Part shown: positions 47,994 through 56,496 of the stretch, piece after piece | Layout: each line of letters starts with the position of its first letter | Position numbering within the stretch: position 1 is the stretch's first letter | From: JAJPKK01 sp963844635 | Lineage (GTDB): Bacteria; Pseudomonadota; Alphaproteobacteria; Rhizobiales; Xanthobacteraceae | Direction of reading: 5' to 3' | Assembly (NCBI GenBank): GCA_963844635.1 | Contig: CAWJPD010000001.1 | Location: forward strand, 425,928-489,927 | DNA length: 64,000 bases | Made by a program: the position numbers and the translations under genes | The notes under the pieces: model-generated | What the model saw: only the letters and a program-made list of their open reading frames with translations | Told to the model about the DNA's origin: nothing | The model's database searches: none

Positions 47994-49067
47994 TCAATCG
48001 CGGCCAACTCGGAGCCAGCGCTCCAGATAGACGAGCGCAATCGCGCGCTCGTCCTCGGTGGCCCGTTTCAACGCGGCGGCATGCAGGTCGGCGATCCAGC
48101 TTTCCCGCGCAGGAGCGGCGTCGCGGGCGAGCGTCAGCCACATCAGGCCGCGCGACGCCTGCCGCGGCACCACTTCGCCGTTGAACAGCATCGAGCCGAG
48201 GAGTGCCTGGGCCTGGTATTGCCCCTTTCGCGCCGCCAGTGAAAGCCACCGTGCCGCCTGCTTGGAATCCTGGGTGCTGCCGTCAGGGCCTTCGAGATAC
48301 ATGCGCCCGAGATGGTATTGCGCATCGGCATCGCCGAAATAGGAAGCGGCGTAGGCGTACATCTCGCGAGCGCGATCGGTATCCGCCTTGACGGCTGACC
48401 CGGGGATGCCGCTGAGATAATAATTTCCAAGCGCCACGAACGCATTGGCGATGAACGGCGCCTGCGGCGTGTAAGGGACCTCATCGGCATGCGCGTCGGC
48501 GATCGCGTGAAAATAATCGAAGGCCCGCCGATCATCGCGGTCGACACCGTCGCCGTCGGCATACATGCGGCCAAGCTTCCAGGCCGCGACCAGGTAATCG
48601 TTGGCGGCGGCATATTCCAGAGCGCGCAACGCCGCCTTGGTGTCTCCGGCGCGCAAAGCCCGCGTACCCCATTGGAAGGCCTGGAACGAGCTTAGCGGGA
48701 AGTCGGTCAGCGCAGCGTCAGGAGCAGTCGGCGCAAGCGGAAGCGCGGCGAGCGGGGCCGAGGCCAGCGGAAAGCCGGCGACCGGTGCCGCGGCAGGAGA
48801 GACTTCGGCGAGGGGACCGCGAGTGACCGCGGCAGGCCCGACGAGAAGCGGCGCCAGCGCCTTCTGTACCGCATCAGCCGTATCGCGCGATGGCGGCAGC
48901 GCAGGCGCTCCAGCGGTTTCCACCGCCAAAGGCCGAGCATGCGATCCGCCATCCGCGGCCGTTGCGGGAGCCGAAGCACCGCCCGACCCGTCGAACGCAT
49001 AGCTGGTCGCGAGGCCGAGGCCGACCCCCATCAGCACCGTCGAAATGATTCGCTTAGATGTCCGCAT
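47994..49067 (-). CDS. exoR: Sel1-repeat protein, ExoR-type regulator
   Basis: 357 residues from the Met of MRTSKRIISTVLMGVGLG, which forms a signal peptide. An Ala/Pro-rich linker follows, then Sel1-like repeats: ALRALEYAAANDYLVAAWKLGRMYADGDG, AYAASYFGDADAQYHLGRMY and ARKGQYQAQALLGSMLFNG. This layout matches ExoR, the periplasmic inhibitor of the ExoS-ChvI two-component system that controls exopolysaccharide and motility in rhizobia. ExoR identity is inferred from length, repeats and taxon; exoS and chvI are not in the window. Its start overlaps ilvD by 14 bp. Confidence 0.8.
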   Translation of the reverse strand: MRTSKRIISTVLMGVGLGLATSYAFDGSGGASAPATAADGGSHARPLAVETAGAPALPPSRDTADAVQKALAPLLVGPAAVTRGPLAEVSPAAAPVAGFPLASAPLAALPLAPTAPDAALTDFPLSSFQAFQWGTRALRAGDTKAALRALEYAAANDYLVAAWKLGRMYADGDGVDRDDRRAFDYFHAIADAHADEVPYTPQAPFIANAFVALGNYYLSGIPGSAVKADTDRAREMYAYAASYFGDADAQYHLGRMYLEGPDGSTQDSKQAARWLSLAARKGQYQAQALLGSMLFNGEVVPRQASRGLMWLTLARDAAPARESWIADLHAAALKRATEDERAIALVYLERWLRVGRD

Positions 49068-50778
49068 AACACATTTTCTCGGCTGCCCCGCCAGGATGGG
49101 TGATGGCGCCGTATCGCGCCGGCCCAACCTGCTGGGCGTATTTCCACAGGTAACCAGAGGTATGGGGGTTCTCGCGCGGCTGCCAGGCAGAGCGCCGCCG
49201 TTCGAGCTCGGCCGCACTCAGGCTGACGTTCAGCATGCCGCTCGTGGCGTCGAGGCTGATGATGTCGCCGTCGCGGACAAGCGCGATCGGACCACCCATT
49301 GCCGCTTCCGGGCCGATATGGCCGACGCAGAAGCCGCGGGTTGCACCCGAAAAACGGCCGTCAGTGATCAGCGCGACCTTGCCGCCCATGCCCTGACCGT
49401 AAAGCGCCGCCGTGGTTGCCAGCATTTCGCGCATTCCCGGGCCGCCACGAGGTCCCTCGTAGCGGATGACCAAAACCTCGCCTTCCCGATAGGTCCGGTT
49501 CCGAACCGCTTCGAAGCAGGCTTCCTCGCCGTCAAAACAGCGCGCCGGACCGGAAAAAGTCAGCTCTTCCATGCCGGCAATCTTCACGATCGCACCCTCC
49601 GGGGCGAGATTGCCGCGCAGCCCGATCACCCCGCCCGTTGCAGACAGCGGGCGGTCTGCGGGGCGGACCACGTCCTGCTCGGCATTCCATGCGACCTGTT
49701 TCAAGTTCTCGGCCATGCTACGACCGGTCACGGTCATGCACTCGCCATGCATGTAGCCGTGATCCAACAGTGTTTTCATCAGCAACGGGACGCCGCCAGC
49801 TTCAAACAAGTCTTTGGCGACATAACGGCCGGCCGGCTTCAAATCTGCGACATAGGGGGTCCGCTTGAACACATCTGCGACATCGAACAGGTCGAATGCG
49901 ATCCCGCATTCGTGCGCGATCGCCGGCAGATGGAGCGCGGCATTGGTGGAGCCGCCGGAGGCCGCGACCACTGCTGCGGCATTCTCCAGCGCTTTTCGGG
50001 TTACGATCGCGCGCGGACGCAAGTTCCGCCGGATGAGGTCGACGACCTGCTCCCCTGCCGCCATGCAGAACTTGTCGCGGAATTCATAGGGAGCGGGCGC
50101 GCCCGCCGAATAGGGCAGCGCGAGACCGATTGCTTCGGACACCGCGGCCATCGTATTGGCTGTGAACTGGGCGCCGCAGGCGCCGGCAGAAGGACAGGCA
50201 TTCTGCTCCAGCGTTTCAAGATCGGCGTCGCTCATCTCTCCGATCGAGTGCCGTCCGACCGCTTCGTAGACGTCCTGTACGGTGACCGGGTGGCCCTTGA
50301 AGGTGCCGGGCAAGATCGACCCGCCATAAATGAAGATCGCCGGCACGTTGAGACGGCACATGGCCATCATCATGCCCGGAAGCGACTTATCGCACCCGGC
50401 AATGCCCACCAGCGCGTCATAGGAATGACCCCGGATGGTGAGCTCGATGGAGTCGGCAATGGCTTCGCGCGAGGGCAGCGACGACTTCATGCCGTCATGT
50501 CCCATCGCAATGCCGTCGGTGACGGTGATCGTGCAGAATTCGCGCGCGGTGCCGCCGTTGGCGGTGACGCCTTTCTTCACCACCTGGGCCTGCCGCATCA
50601 GCGCGATGTTGCAAGGCGCCGCTTCATTCCAGCAGCTCGCCACGCCGACAAAGGGCTGATGGATCTGCTCGCCGGTCAGTCCCATCGCGTAGTAGAATGC
50701 GCGATTTGGTGCCCGCTCCGGACCCTCCGTCACATGACGGCTCGGCAACTTGTTCTTGAGGTCTGTTGCGGCGTCCAT
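49054..50778 (-). CDS. ilvD: Dihydroxy-acid dehydratase
   Basis: 574 residues. Fe-S ligating cysteines are in VGVASCWNEAAPCN, IAGCDKSLPGMMM and PSAGACGAQFTANTM; the C-terminus has LITDGRFSGATRGFCVGHI. It dehydrates dihydroxyisovalerate and dihydroxymethylvalerate in valine and isoleucine synthesis. The gene is followed by exoR with a 14-bp overlap, so the two are probably on one transcript although functionally unrelated. Divergent from mpg. The frame is intact. Confidence 0.96.
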   Translation of the reverse strand: MDAATDLKNKLPSRHVTEGPERAPNRAFYYAMGLTGEQIHQPFVGVASCWNEAAPCNIALMRQAQVVKKGVTANGGTAREFCTITVTDGIAMGHDGMKSSLPSREAIADSIELTIRGHSYDALVGIAGCDKSLPGMMMAMCRLNVPAIFIYGGSILPGTFKGHPVTVQDVYEAVGRHSIGEMSDADLETLEQNACPSAGACGAQFTANTMAAVSEAIGLALPYSAGAPAPYEFRDKFCMAAGEQVVDLIRRNLRPRAIVTRKALENAAAVVAASGGSTNAALHLPAIAHECGIAFDLFDVADVFKRTPYVADLKPAGRYVAKDLFEAGGVPLLMKTLLDHGYMHGECMTVTGRSMAENLKQVAWNAEQDVVRPADRPLSATGGVIGLRGNLAPEGAIVKIAGMEELTFSGPARCFDGEEACFEAVRNRTYREGEVLVIRYEGPRGGPGMREMLATTAALYGQGMGGKVALITDGRFSGATRGFCVGHIGPEAAMGGPIALVRDGDIISLDATSGMLNVSLSAAELERRRSAWQPRENPHTSGYLWKYAQQVGPARYGAITHPGGAAEKMCYADI

Positions 50779-51006
50779 ACAACTTGCACCCGTACCCTAC
50801 GTCCACTCAACCTGCGGCTCGGAACCAGACGACCTGCACGGCACCGAAGACTCCGCGCCGCGCACGCTGGAATCCTGCCCTGCACAGGGCTTCTAGGTAA
50901 TGATGATCTCGCAACGATTGAAGAAGCCTCTTGGAAATCCTGTAATCCTGTGGCGGAAAAGGGGCGATTGCTTTCGGCGAAGCTACTGGCGACAAATGTT
51001 GTAAAT

Positions 51007-51630
51007 ATGTTGCAAAGACGCAACATGTGTGGTCGGCGCGCCAAAACAGCGCACGGCGCTGCTCTTCATGCTGCATTTTTTGACCGCAGCGTGCATGAGG
51101 TCGCGCCGGACCTGATCGGAGCGACGTTGCTGGTCGATGGTGTCGGGGGCGCGATTGTCGAGGTCGAGGCCTATCACCACACCGACCCGGCCTCCCACAG
51201 TTTTCCCGGTCGGACGCAACGCAACGCCGTGATGTTCGGTCCGCCCGGGCGAGCCTACGTGTACCGCTCCTACGGGATTCATTGGTGCCTGAATTTTGTC
51301 TGTGAGGCGAGCGGCTCTGCCAGCGCCGTGCTGATCCGGGCGCTGGCGCCGACCGTGGGGGTCGCGATCATGCGTGAACGGCGGGGCACCGACGACGTGC
51401 GATTGCTGTGCTCAGGTCCGGGCCGTCTGTCGGCCGCGTTGGCGATTACCGAGGGTCACAACGGCTGCGAGCTTGACCGGCCCCCCTTTGCGCTGTTTGC
51501 GCGCGCTACCAAGGTCGATGTCATCGTGGGGCCGCGCATCGGCATCACCAAGGCGGAGGACAAGCCCTGGCGATACGGGCTCGCCGGCTCGCCGTACCTG
51601 AGCCGCCCGTTCAAACCGGGCGCGCAGTGA
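51007..51630 (+). CDS. mpg: DNA-3-methyladenine glycosylase (AAG/Mpg type)
   Basis: 207 residues from ATG 51007. VAPDLIGATLLVDG, catalytic Glu in AIVEVEAYHHTDPASHSFPG, RNAVMFGPPGRAYVYRSYGIHWCLN and GPGRLSAALAI are the alkyladenine glycosylase motifs. It excises alkylated or deaminated purines. A much longer open frame continues upstream to 49045, but it lies opposite ilvD and has no similarity. Divergent from ilvD; the gap 50779-51006 should hold both promoters. Confidence 0.92.
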   Translation: MLQRRNMCGRRAKTAHGAALHAAFFDRSVHEVAPDLIGATLLVDGVGGAIVEVEAYHHTDPASHSFPGRTQRNAVMFGPPGRAYVYRSYGIHWCLNFVCEASGSASAVLIRALAPTVGVAIMRERRGTDDVRLLCSGPGRLSAALAITEGHNGCELDRPPFALFARATKVDVIVGPRIGITKAEDKPWRYGLAGSPYLSRPFKPGAQ

Positions 51631-51900
51631 CGCCGCGGTCGGCGCAAACCGCGGCAATGGTGCCTCACGTCCGCGCGCGCCGATTGTCGCTTGCACTTGA
51701 AAAGGGCTAAGAACTGTGGCCCGGCTGCGCGGCGCATCCGCGATGTCAAGTTGCCCTGCCTCGGGGGGGCGCGCCACGATATCCGGGACGCTTCCGGACC
51801 GCCCCGGGCCTGAACTGAGTGAGGCCCGTGGCGAGAAAGCGCTACGCATCCGGGCTACGGCGCTGCATTCGCCTACGCCGGTGAAAGAAGGGAGGTGCCC

Positions 51901-52281
51901 ATGCTTCGACATTCGGGTTTGCTTGTTCTGCCCTTGATCCTCGGCGTTTTGCCGACGGGACTTGGGGTGGCTCGGGACAACGCTCAATTTGCCCAGGCAG
52001 ACCCGCAGACGCGTCAATGGTTCCGAGATCAGATATCGCCGCGAACGGGTGTTCACTGCTGTGACGAATCCGATGGCGTATACGCCGAAGAGGATATTCG
52101 CGACGGGCACTACTGGACGCGTTTCCCGCAGTCGAACGGCGAGTGGATGCAAGTCCCCGATGAGGTCGTCATCAAGGACCCCAATCGCAACGGCGCGCCG
52201 GTCGTGTGGTGGTACGCCGACATTGATCACGGCCAACGCATCGTCAAAATTCGTTGCTACGCGGTGGGCAGCAAGGTGTAG
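51901..52281 (+). CDS. Small exported protein of unknown function
   Basis: 126 residues from ATG 51901 with a clear GAAGGGAGG ribosome-binding site. Signal peptide: MLRHSGLLVLPLILGVLPTGLGVA. The mature part has QWFRDQISPRTGVHCCDESDGVYAEED with a CC pair, and ADIDHGQRIVKIRCYAVG. Similar small periplasmic proteins are common in Bradyrhizobium relatives, with no known function. The three cysteines suggest a disulfide or metal site. Confidence 0.75.
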   Translation: MLRHSGLLVLPLILGVLPTGLGVARDNAQFAQADPQTRQWFRDQISPRTGVHCCDESDGVYAEEDIRDGHYWTRFPQSNGEWMQVPDEVVIKDPNRNGAPVVWWYADIDHGQRIVKIRCYAVGSKV

Positions 52282-52368
52282 CGCCGGCTGCCGCTGGATT
52301 CCGGGATCGCGCCGCTCCGGCGTTACATATGATTTCGACGGGAACGAACCGTTCATGACATTAGCCAG

Positions 52369-52839
52369 GTGACCACAGTCATGAGAGCGTCAACAAACAT
52401 GAAAAGGGAGAAAGACGGCTCGGAAGAAGAGACGGGAGGAGACATGCCCTCTCAACTTATCGACGGGAGAATCAAGGAGCTGAATGATTGGCGCGGCGAG
52501 ACGCTTGCCCGCATCCGAACGCTCATCAAGCAGGCCGACCCGGATGTGGTCGAGGAGTGGAAGTGGCGAGGGGTCCCGGTGTGGTCGCACAACGGAATCC
52601 TCTCCACCGGTGAGACTTACAAGAGCGTCGTGAAAATGACCTTCGCAAAGGGCGCCCTGTTGCCCGATCCTTCAGGCCTCTTCAATTCCAGTCTCGAAGG
52701 CAACACCAGGCGTGCCATCGATTTCCATGAGGGCGACAAGATTGATGAGAAGGCGCTGAAGGCGCTCATTCGTGCCGCCGTCGCGCTGAACACGTCCGCA
52801 GCCACGAAGCGGTCGCGCAAAGGCGGACCAGGCATATGA
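52369..52839 (+). CDS. DUF1801-type protein
   Basis: 156 residues; alternative Met starts at residues 5, 11 and 26 are possible, the last (MPSQLIDGRIKELND) being nearest to the family start. WRGETLARIRTLIKQADPDVVEEWKWRGVPVWSHNG and KSVVKMTFAKGALLPD are the DUF1801 (YdhG/iron-chaperone-like) fold. Function unproven. It overlaps the next gene by ATGA, so they are translationally coupled. Confidence 0.82.
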   Translation: MTTVMRASTNMKREKDGSEEETGGDMPSQLIDGRIKELNDWRGETLARIRTLIKQADPDVVEEWKWRGVPVWSHNGILSTGETYKSVVKMTFAKGALLPDPSGLFNSSLEGNTRRAIDFHEGDKIDEKALKALIRAAVALNTSAATKRSRKGGPGI

Positions 52840-53831
52840 CCCATATGACTGGTAGGCTGGGCTCGCTGGCGACGCTGTGGTTTGTTGTGGCATTGGGCAT
52901 CGCGGTCAGCGGAGTTTCTTGCGGTGCCGCACAATATCCGGAAAAGCCGATCCACATTTTCGTCGGTTTCGCGGCGGGCGGCGCTCCCGATATGCTGGCG
53001 CGGATCATCGGCGACCAGCTGGCGCGGGACTGGGGACAGCCAGTCGTTGTCGAGAACCGGATCGGCGCGCAGGGCAACATTGCCATGGCAGCAGTCGCGA
53101 GGGCTGCTGCGGACGGGTATACGCTGGCGTTGATGCCGGTCGGCAATGCGGCGGTCAATCCCTCGCTGTTTTCCAGCCTGCCTTATGACCCGGTCAAAGA
53201 TTTTACGCCGATCACTGAGATTGCAATGATCGAGAACGTCCTGGTCATCGGCAGCCGGTCGCCGGTGCGTACACTCAAGGAGTTGATCGTACTGGGCCGT
53301 TCGAACACGCTGAGCTACGCCACCCCCGGCGCCGGCAGCCTCGCCCATCTGGCCGCGGAATTGCTGTCGCGGGCCGGCGGGTTTCGCATGAATCACGTCC
53401 CTTATCGCGGTGTTGCTGCGGCGCTGACCGACGTGATGCGAGGTGATGTGACGATGATCTTTGCTCAGCTATCGACGGCGAAACCCCTGATCGATGCCGG
53501 CGCACTGCGTCCGCTCGCGATGGCCAGCAGGGAGCGCAGCGCGGTTTTGCCTGATGTGCCGACGGTCGCTGATGCAGGCGATATGCCGGGGTTCGAGGCG
53601 ACCTCGTGGTATGGCCTGATGGCTCCTGCGCGCACGCCGCAAGCTGTCATCCGCAAACTCAATGCAGGCGTGGCGAACCTCCTCAACTTGCCGGAGGTGA
53701 AGGCCGCGCTGGCATTGCAGGGAGCGGCGGCCGTCGGGAGTTCGGCCGCCGAACTCGCCGATCTGATCGCTTCGGATGCCGCGCGGTGGGCGAAAGTCAT
53801 CAAGGATGCGGAGATCGTGCTCCAGCCGTAG
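52836..53831 (+). CDS. Bug/TctC-family solute-binding protein
   Basis: 331 residues with a signal peptide ending near GVSCGAAQ. YPEKPIHIFVGFAAGGAPDMLARII, VVVENRIGAQGNIAMAAVARA, and GLMAPARTPQAVIRKLN are the Bug motifs. It would deliver a carboxylate or similar solute to a tripartite transporter, but no tctAB membrane genes are nearby, which is common for this expanded family. With the following ornithine-cyclodeaminase-like and PhnD-like genes it may form a uptake and metabolism cluster. Confidence 0.9.
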   Translation: MTHMTGRLGSLATLWFVVALGIAVSGVSCGAAQYPEKPIHIFVGFAAGGAPDMLARIIGDQLARDWGQPVVVENRIGAQGNIAMAAVARAAADGYTLALMPVGNAAVNPSLFSSLPYDPVKDFTPITEIAMIENVLVIGSRSPVRTLKELIVLGRSNTLSYATPGAGSLAHLAAELLSRAGGFRMNHVPYRGVAAALTDVMRGDVTMIFAQLSTAKPLIDAGALRPLAMASRERSAVLPDVPTVADAGDMPGFEATSWYGLMAPARTPQAVIRKLNAGVANLLNLPEVKAALALQGAAAVGSSAAELADLIASDAARWAKVIKDAEIVLQP

Positions 53832-53928
53832 CGCATGATCCCGAAAAGTTGGAGACTTTTCGGAGAAGGATCATGCGCAAATCAAAGAGGACCGGCAGCA
53901 GCCCTTTCAAGTTGAAGGCATGCCGCAA
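53831..53928 (-). repeat. Dispersed intergenic repeat, copy 6
   Basis: GCGCATGATCCCGAAAAG starts at the preceding stop codon; module A is degenerate (TTCAAGTTGAAGGC). Confidence 0.8.
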
Positions 53929-53965
53929 TAAACTCCTGACTCCAACGCTTGATCCCCTTTTAGTC

Positions 53966-54157
53966 GTCATGCCCCGCGAAAGCGGGGCATCCAGTAACCC
54001 CTTGAGTAGCATTGAAAACGATCAATCGACCGTTCGGTGGTTACTGGATCGCCCGGTCCAGGGGCACCCCGTCGTTCGGCCCTCACGGCAGACGAGTGAT
54101 TGATATGACACCGTCGCGCGGCCAAACGATGGGGGACCCCGCAAACCGGGCGATGAC
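53966..54157. repeat. Second repeat type: REP-like GTCATGCCCCGCG ... CCGGGCGATGAC
   Basis: Begins GTCATGCCCCGCGAAAGCGG, a hairpin of GCCCCGC around GAAA, then CCAGTAACCCC, and later GGTTACTGGATCGCCCGGTCC as an inverted partner, closing CCGGGCGATGAC. The end-to-end complementarity would fold about 190 bases. A distinct repeat family from the AGAGCGG repeats, placed right after copy 6. Confidence 0.75.
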
Positions 54158-54206
54158 TATTGAAAGGATCCAAATGTCAGTGACGGAACGGTAGCGGTGC
54201 CGGCTG

Positions 54207-55212
54207 ATGTTGCCGCTGCATCTCACCTATCTCAATGCTCTCGATGTCGCAGCGATCGCGCTCTCGGATGACGAGATTCTGACGGCGGTCGAGCAGGGAC
54301 TGCGGGCGCAAGGTCGCCGCGAGGCTGTCGTCGAGCCGCGCGTGCACCTGATACCCGACAGGGCGGTGGCCGGCCATTTCAACATACTGCGGGGTGCTAT
54401 AGGGATGCCGGTCGATCTGGCCGGAGTCAAAGTGATCGGCGATTACGTAGACAACTACAAACAGGGACTGCCATCCGAGCTTGGCCTCTTGCTGCTCATG
54501 GACCCGGCCAATGGCGCGCCTGCCGCCATCGTCGATGCCGGCGGCCTCACCGATATGCGCACCGGCGCCGTCACGGCGATTGGTGCGCGACATCTTGCAA
54601 GACAGGGATATAAGATTTCTCGGACACATCGGTGCGCGTGGCACGGCCTTTTGGAACGTCCGCCTGCTCGATCGGCTCTTCAACTTCGACGAGATCAGGG
54701 TCCACTCACGCCGCTCCGACAGTCGGGAAGCCTTCGCAGATCGCCTGGGACGTGACCTCGGCAAGCCAGTCAAGGTTACGACCTGCTGGCAGGATTGCGT
54801 CGAGGGCGCCGACATCGTTGTCGAGGCGACGAGGCTTCTCGAACCGATGCCGCTTATGCAAACGGCATGGATCGGCAAAGGTGCGCTGGTGATCCCTTAC
54901 GGGACGATGAGCGCAGTCGAGCTTTCACTCACGGACATCATGGACAAGATCGTCGCCGATGACTGGGGCCAGTGCAAAGCCGGGCTTTTTGGCGCGCTGC
55001 GTCCTCATGTCGACGCGGGAAAGCTGTCGGAGGCGACGCTTTACGGCGAGTTGGGCGAAATCGTTGCAGGAAAGAAAGCCGGCCGCACGTCGGAGACGGA
55101 GACCATATTGTTCTGGCACCGCGGCCTGTCGATTGCGGATATCGCCCTCGGTTCCGCGTTGCTCGCCAAGGCCGCGCGGCTCGGCATTGGCCAGCGGCTG
55201 CGCTATGCCTGA
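54207..55212 (+). CDS. Ornithine cyclodeaminase / mu-crystallin family protein, one frame change
   Basis: The first frame reads LSDDEILTAVEQGLRAQGRREAVVEPRVH and GLLLLMDPANGAPAAIVDAG, TDMRTGAVTAIGARHLARQ. Near 54605 a base is gained, and the Rossmann part continues in another frame: FLGHIGARGTAFWNVRLLD, IRVHSRRSDSREAFADRL, GADIVVEATRLLEP. Corrected length is about 334 residues. The family covers ornithine cyclodeaminase, alanine dehydrogenase and ketimine reductase; substrate unknown. Neighbours are solute-binding proteins, so it may act on an imported amino acid. Confidence 0.87.
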
Positions 55213-55218
55213 CTGGCC

Positions 55219-55358
55219 ACATGCTCCCGAAACTTTGCAGAGATTTCGGACAAAGATCATGCGCAAAACCACCGCACCTCCGTCGTCGAACACAGTCCGC
55301 GACGGATGCGTAAAAGAGAACCGAGCGGGAGGCGTTTCAAGCTGAGCACATCCCGCTC
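55219..55358 (-). repeat. Dispersed intergenic repeat, long form, copy 7
   Basis: ATGCTCCCGAAACTTTGCAG to CACATCCCGCTC, with the additional CGTCGTCGAACACAGTCCGCG segment shared with copy 3. It lies between the cyclodeaminase-like and PhnD-like genes. Confidence 0.85.
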
Positions 55359-55362
55359 AAGA

Positions 55363-56178
55363 ATGCCCGCACTGGTCGCCAATGCCCGGATGTATGCTGT
55401 CACGCGGGAGGTCACCGCGGCATGGCGTGCTCTTTTTGACTGGGTCAGCCGCGAGGCGGATGTGCCGCTCGTCCATGTCGATCACGCCGATCCGGCGCCG
55501 CTCGACGAACTTTGGTCACGCGGCGATCTCGCGCTCGCTTTCATGTGCGGCTTTCCCTTCGCCATGGCGGCGCCGAAGCCACAGCTGGTTGCTGCGCCTA
55601 TCCCATCGCTTCCACGCTACCGTGCGCAGCCGGTCTACTGCACGGACCTTGTGGTGCGGGCGGATAGTGAATTCGTCCGTCTTTGCGATACGTTCGGCGG
55701 GAGGATCGGATGGACGGCCGTCCATTCGCAATCGGGTTTTAACGCGGTCCGCCATCACCTGCTGCGTTATCGTCACGACAGGTCCGAGCGACTGTTTGCG
55801 GCGAGCATCGGCCCTTTGATTACGCCACGGCGCGTCATCGAGGCCGTGATTGAAGGCTCGATCGATGTCGGGCCCGTGGATTCGCTGGTTCACGATCTCC
55901 TCAAACGGCACGAACCTGACACTGCGTCGCAGCTGCGAACGGTCGAGCATACGGTGATGACCGCCATCCCGCCGCTCGTCGCCGCGCCATCGACGCCGCC
56001 CGACATCGTGGATAGGCTGCGGGGCGCGATCTTTGCCGCGGCAGCCGATCTGGCGACGCGATCAGTTCTCGCGGAGTTGCTGCTCTCGGGTTTCACCAAG
56101 GTGGATGCCGGCGACTACGAGCAACTCCTGGTGCAGGCTCGGGAAGCGGAGTTGGCCGGCTATGCCGTGCCGGCCTAG
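55363..56178 (+). CDS. PhnD/SsuA/transferrin-type periplasmic-binding domain protein without signal peptide
   Basis: 271 residues from ATG 55363. ALVANARMYAVTREVTAAWRALF, DLALAFMCGFPFAMA, DTFGGRIGWTAVHSQSGFNAV and FAASIGPLITPRRVIEAVIEG follow the PhnD-like type II binding fold. No signal peptide is visible, so it may act in the cytoplasm or be mis-started. Last gene before tRNA-Gly; likely related to the Bug and cyclodeaminase-like genes upstream. Confidence 0.82.
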   Translation: MPALVANARMYAVTREVTAAWRALFDWVSREADVPLVHVDHADPAPLDELWSRGDLALAFMCGFPFAMAAPKPQLVAAPIPSLPRYRAQPVYCTDLVVRADSEFVRLCDTFGGRIGWTAVHSQSGFNAVRHHLLRYRHDRSERLFAASIGPLITPRRVIEAVIEGSIDVGPVDSLVHDLLKRHEPDTASQLRTVEHTVMTAIPPLVAAPSTPPDIVDRLRGAIFAAAADLATRSVLAELLLSGFTKVDAGDYEQLLVQAREAELAGYAVPA

Positions 56179-56299
56179 ATCGTGCCGGCATGGAGGACGT
56201 GTGCGGCGGGCGGAGGCGGGAGCTTGTCCGCCGATGAGGAACGTTCGCCATCTTTCTTGTCAGAGCGCGATCAGTATAATGTCGGACGATTTTCCGTTC

Positions 56300-56373
56300 G
56301 CGGGTGTAGCTCAATGGTAGAGCAACAGCCTTCCAAGCTGATGACGAGGGTTCGATTCCCTTCACCCGCTCCA
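56300..56373 (+). tRNA. tRNA-Gly(TCC)
   Basis: 74 bases with encoded CCA. Acceptor GCGGGTG/CACCCGC, anticodon stem-loop CAGC-CTTCCAA-GCTG with anticodon TCC, T-loop TTCGATT. An integrase gene begins 124 bp downstream, so it is the probable attachment site of element 2. No second copy of its 3' end was found in the window, so the far boundary should lie beyond 64000. Confidence 0.96.
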
Positions 56374-56451
56374 AGCCTCCCAAAAATTCCCACACATTCC
56401 CAATAACTTCAGCAAAACCAATGGACTTCAGCTCGGTTCCGGAGCTAGATT

Positions 56452-56485
56452 CGTCCAACAAAACGTCCAACAAAACGTCCAACAC
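56452..56485. repeat. Tandem 12-bp repeats between tRNA-Gly and integrase
   Basis: CGTCCAACAAAA twice, then a partial third unit (CGTCCAACACGT). Position between the attachment site and the integrase suggests arm-type integrase or excisionase sites. Confidence 0.6.
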
Positions 56486-56496
56486 GTCCGGAACCG

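Noticed and set aside
49045..51006. Very long plus-strand open frame running into mpg
   Set aside because: It lies opposite ilvD and shows no similarity until the Mpg start; a GC-rich antisense artefact.
56452..56485. CRISPR array
   Set aside because: Only two full tandem units without spacers; no cas genes in the window.
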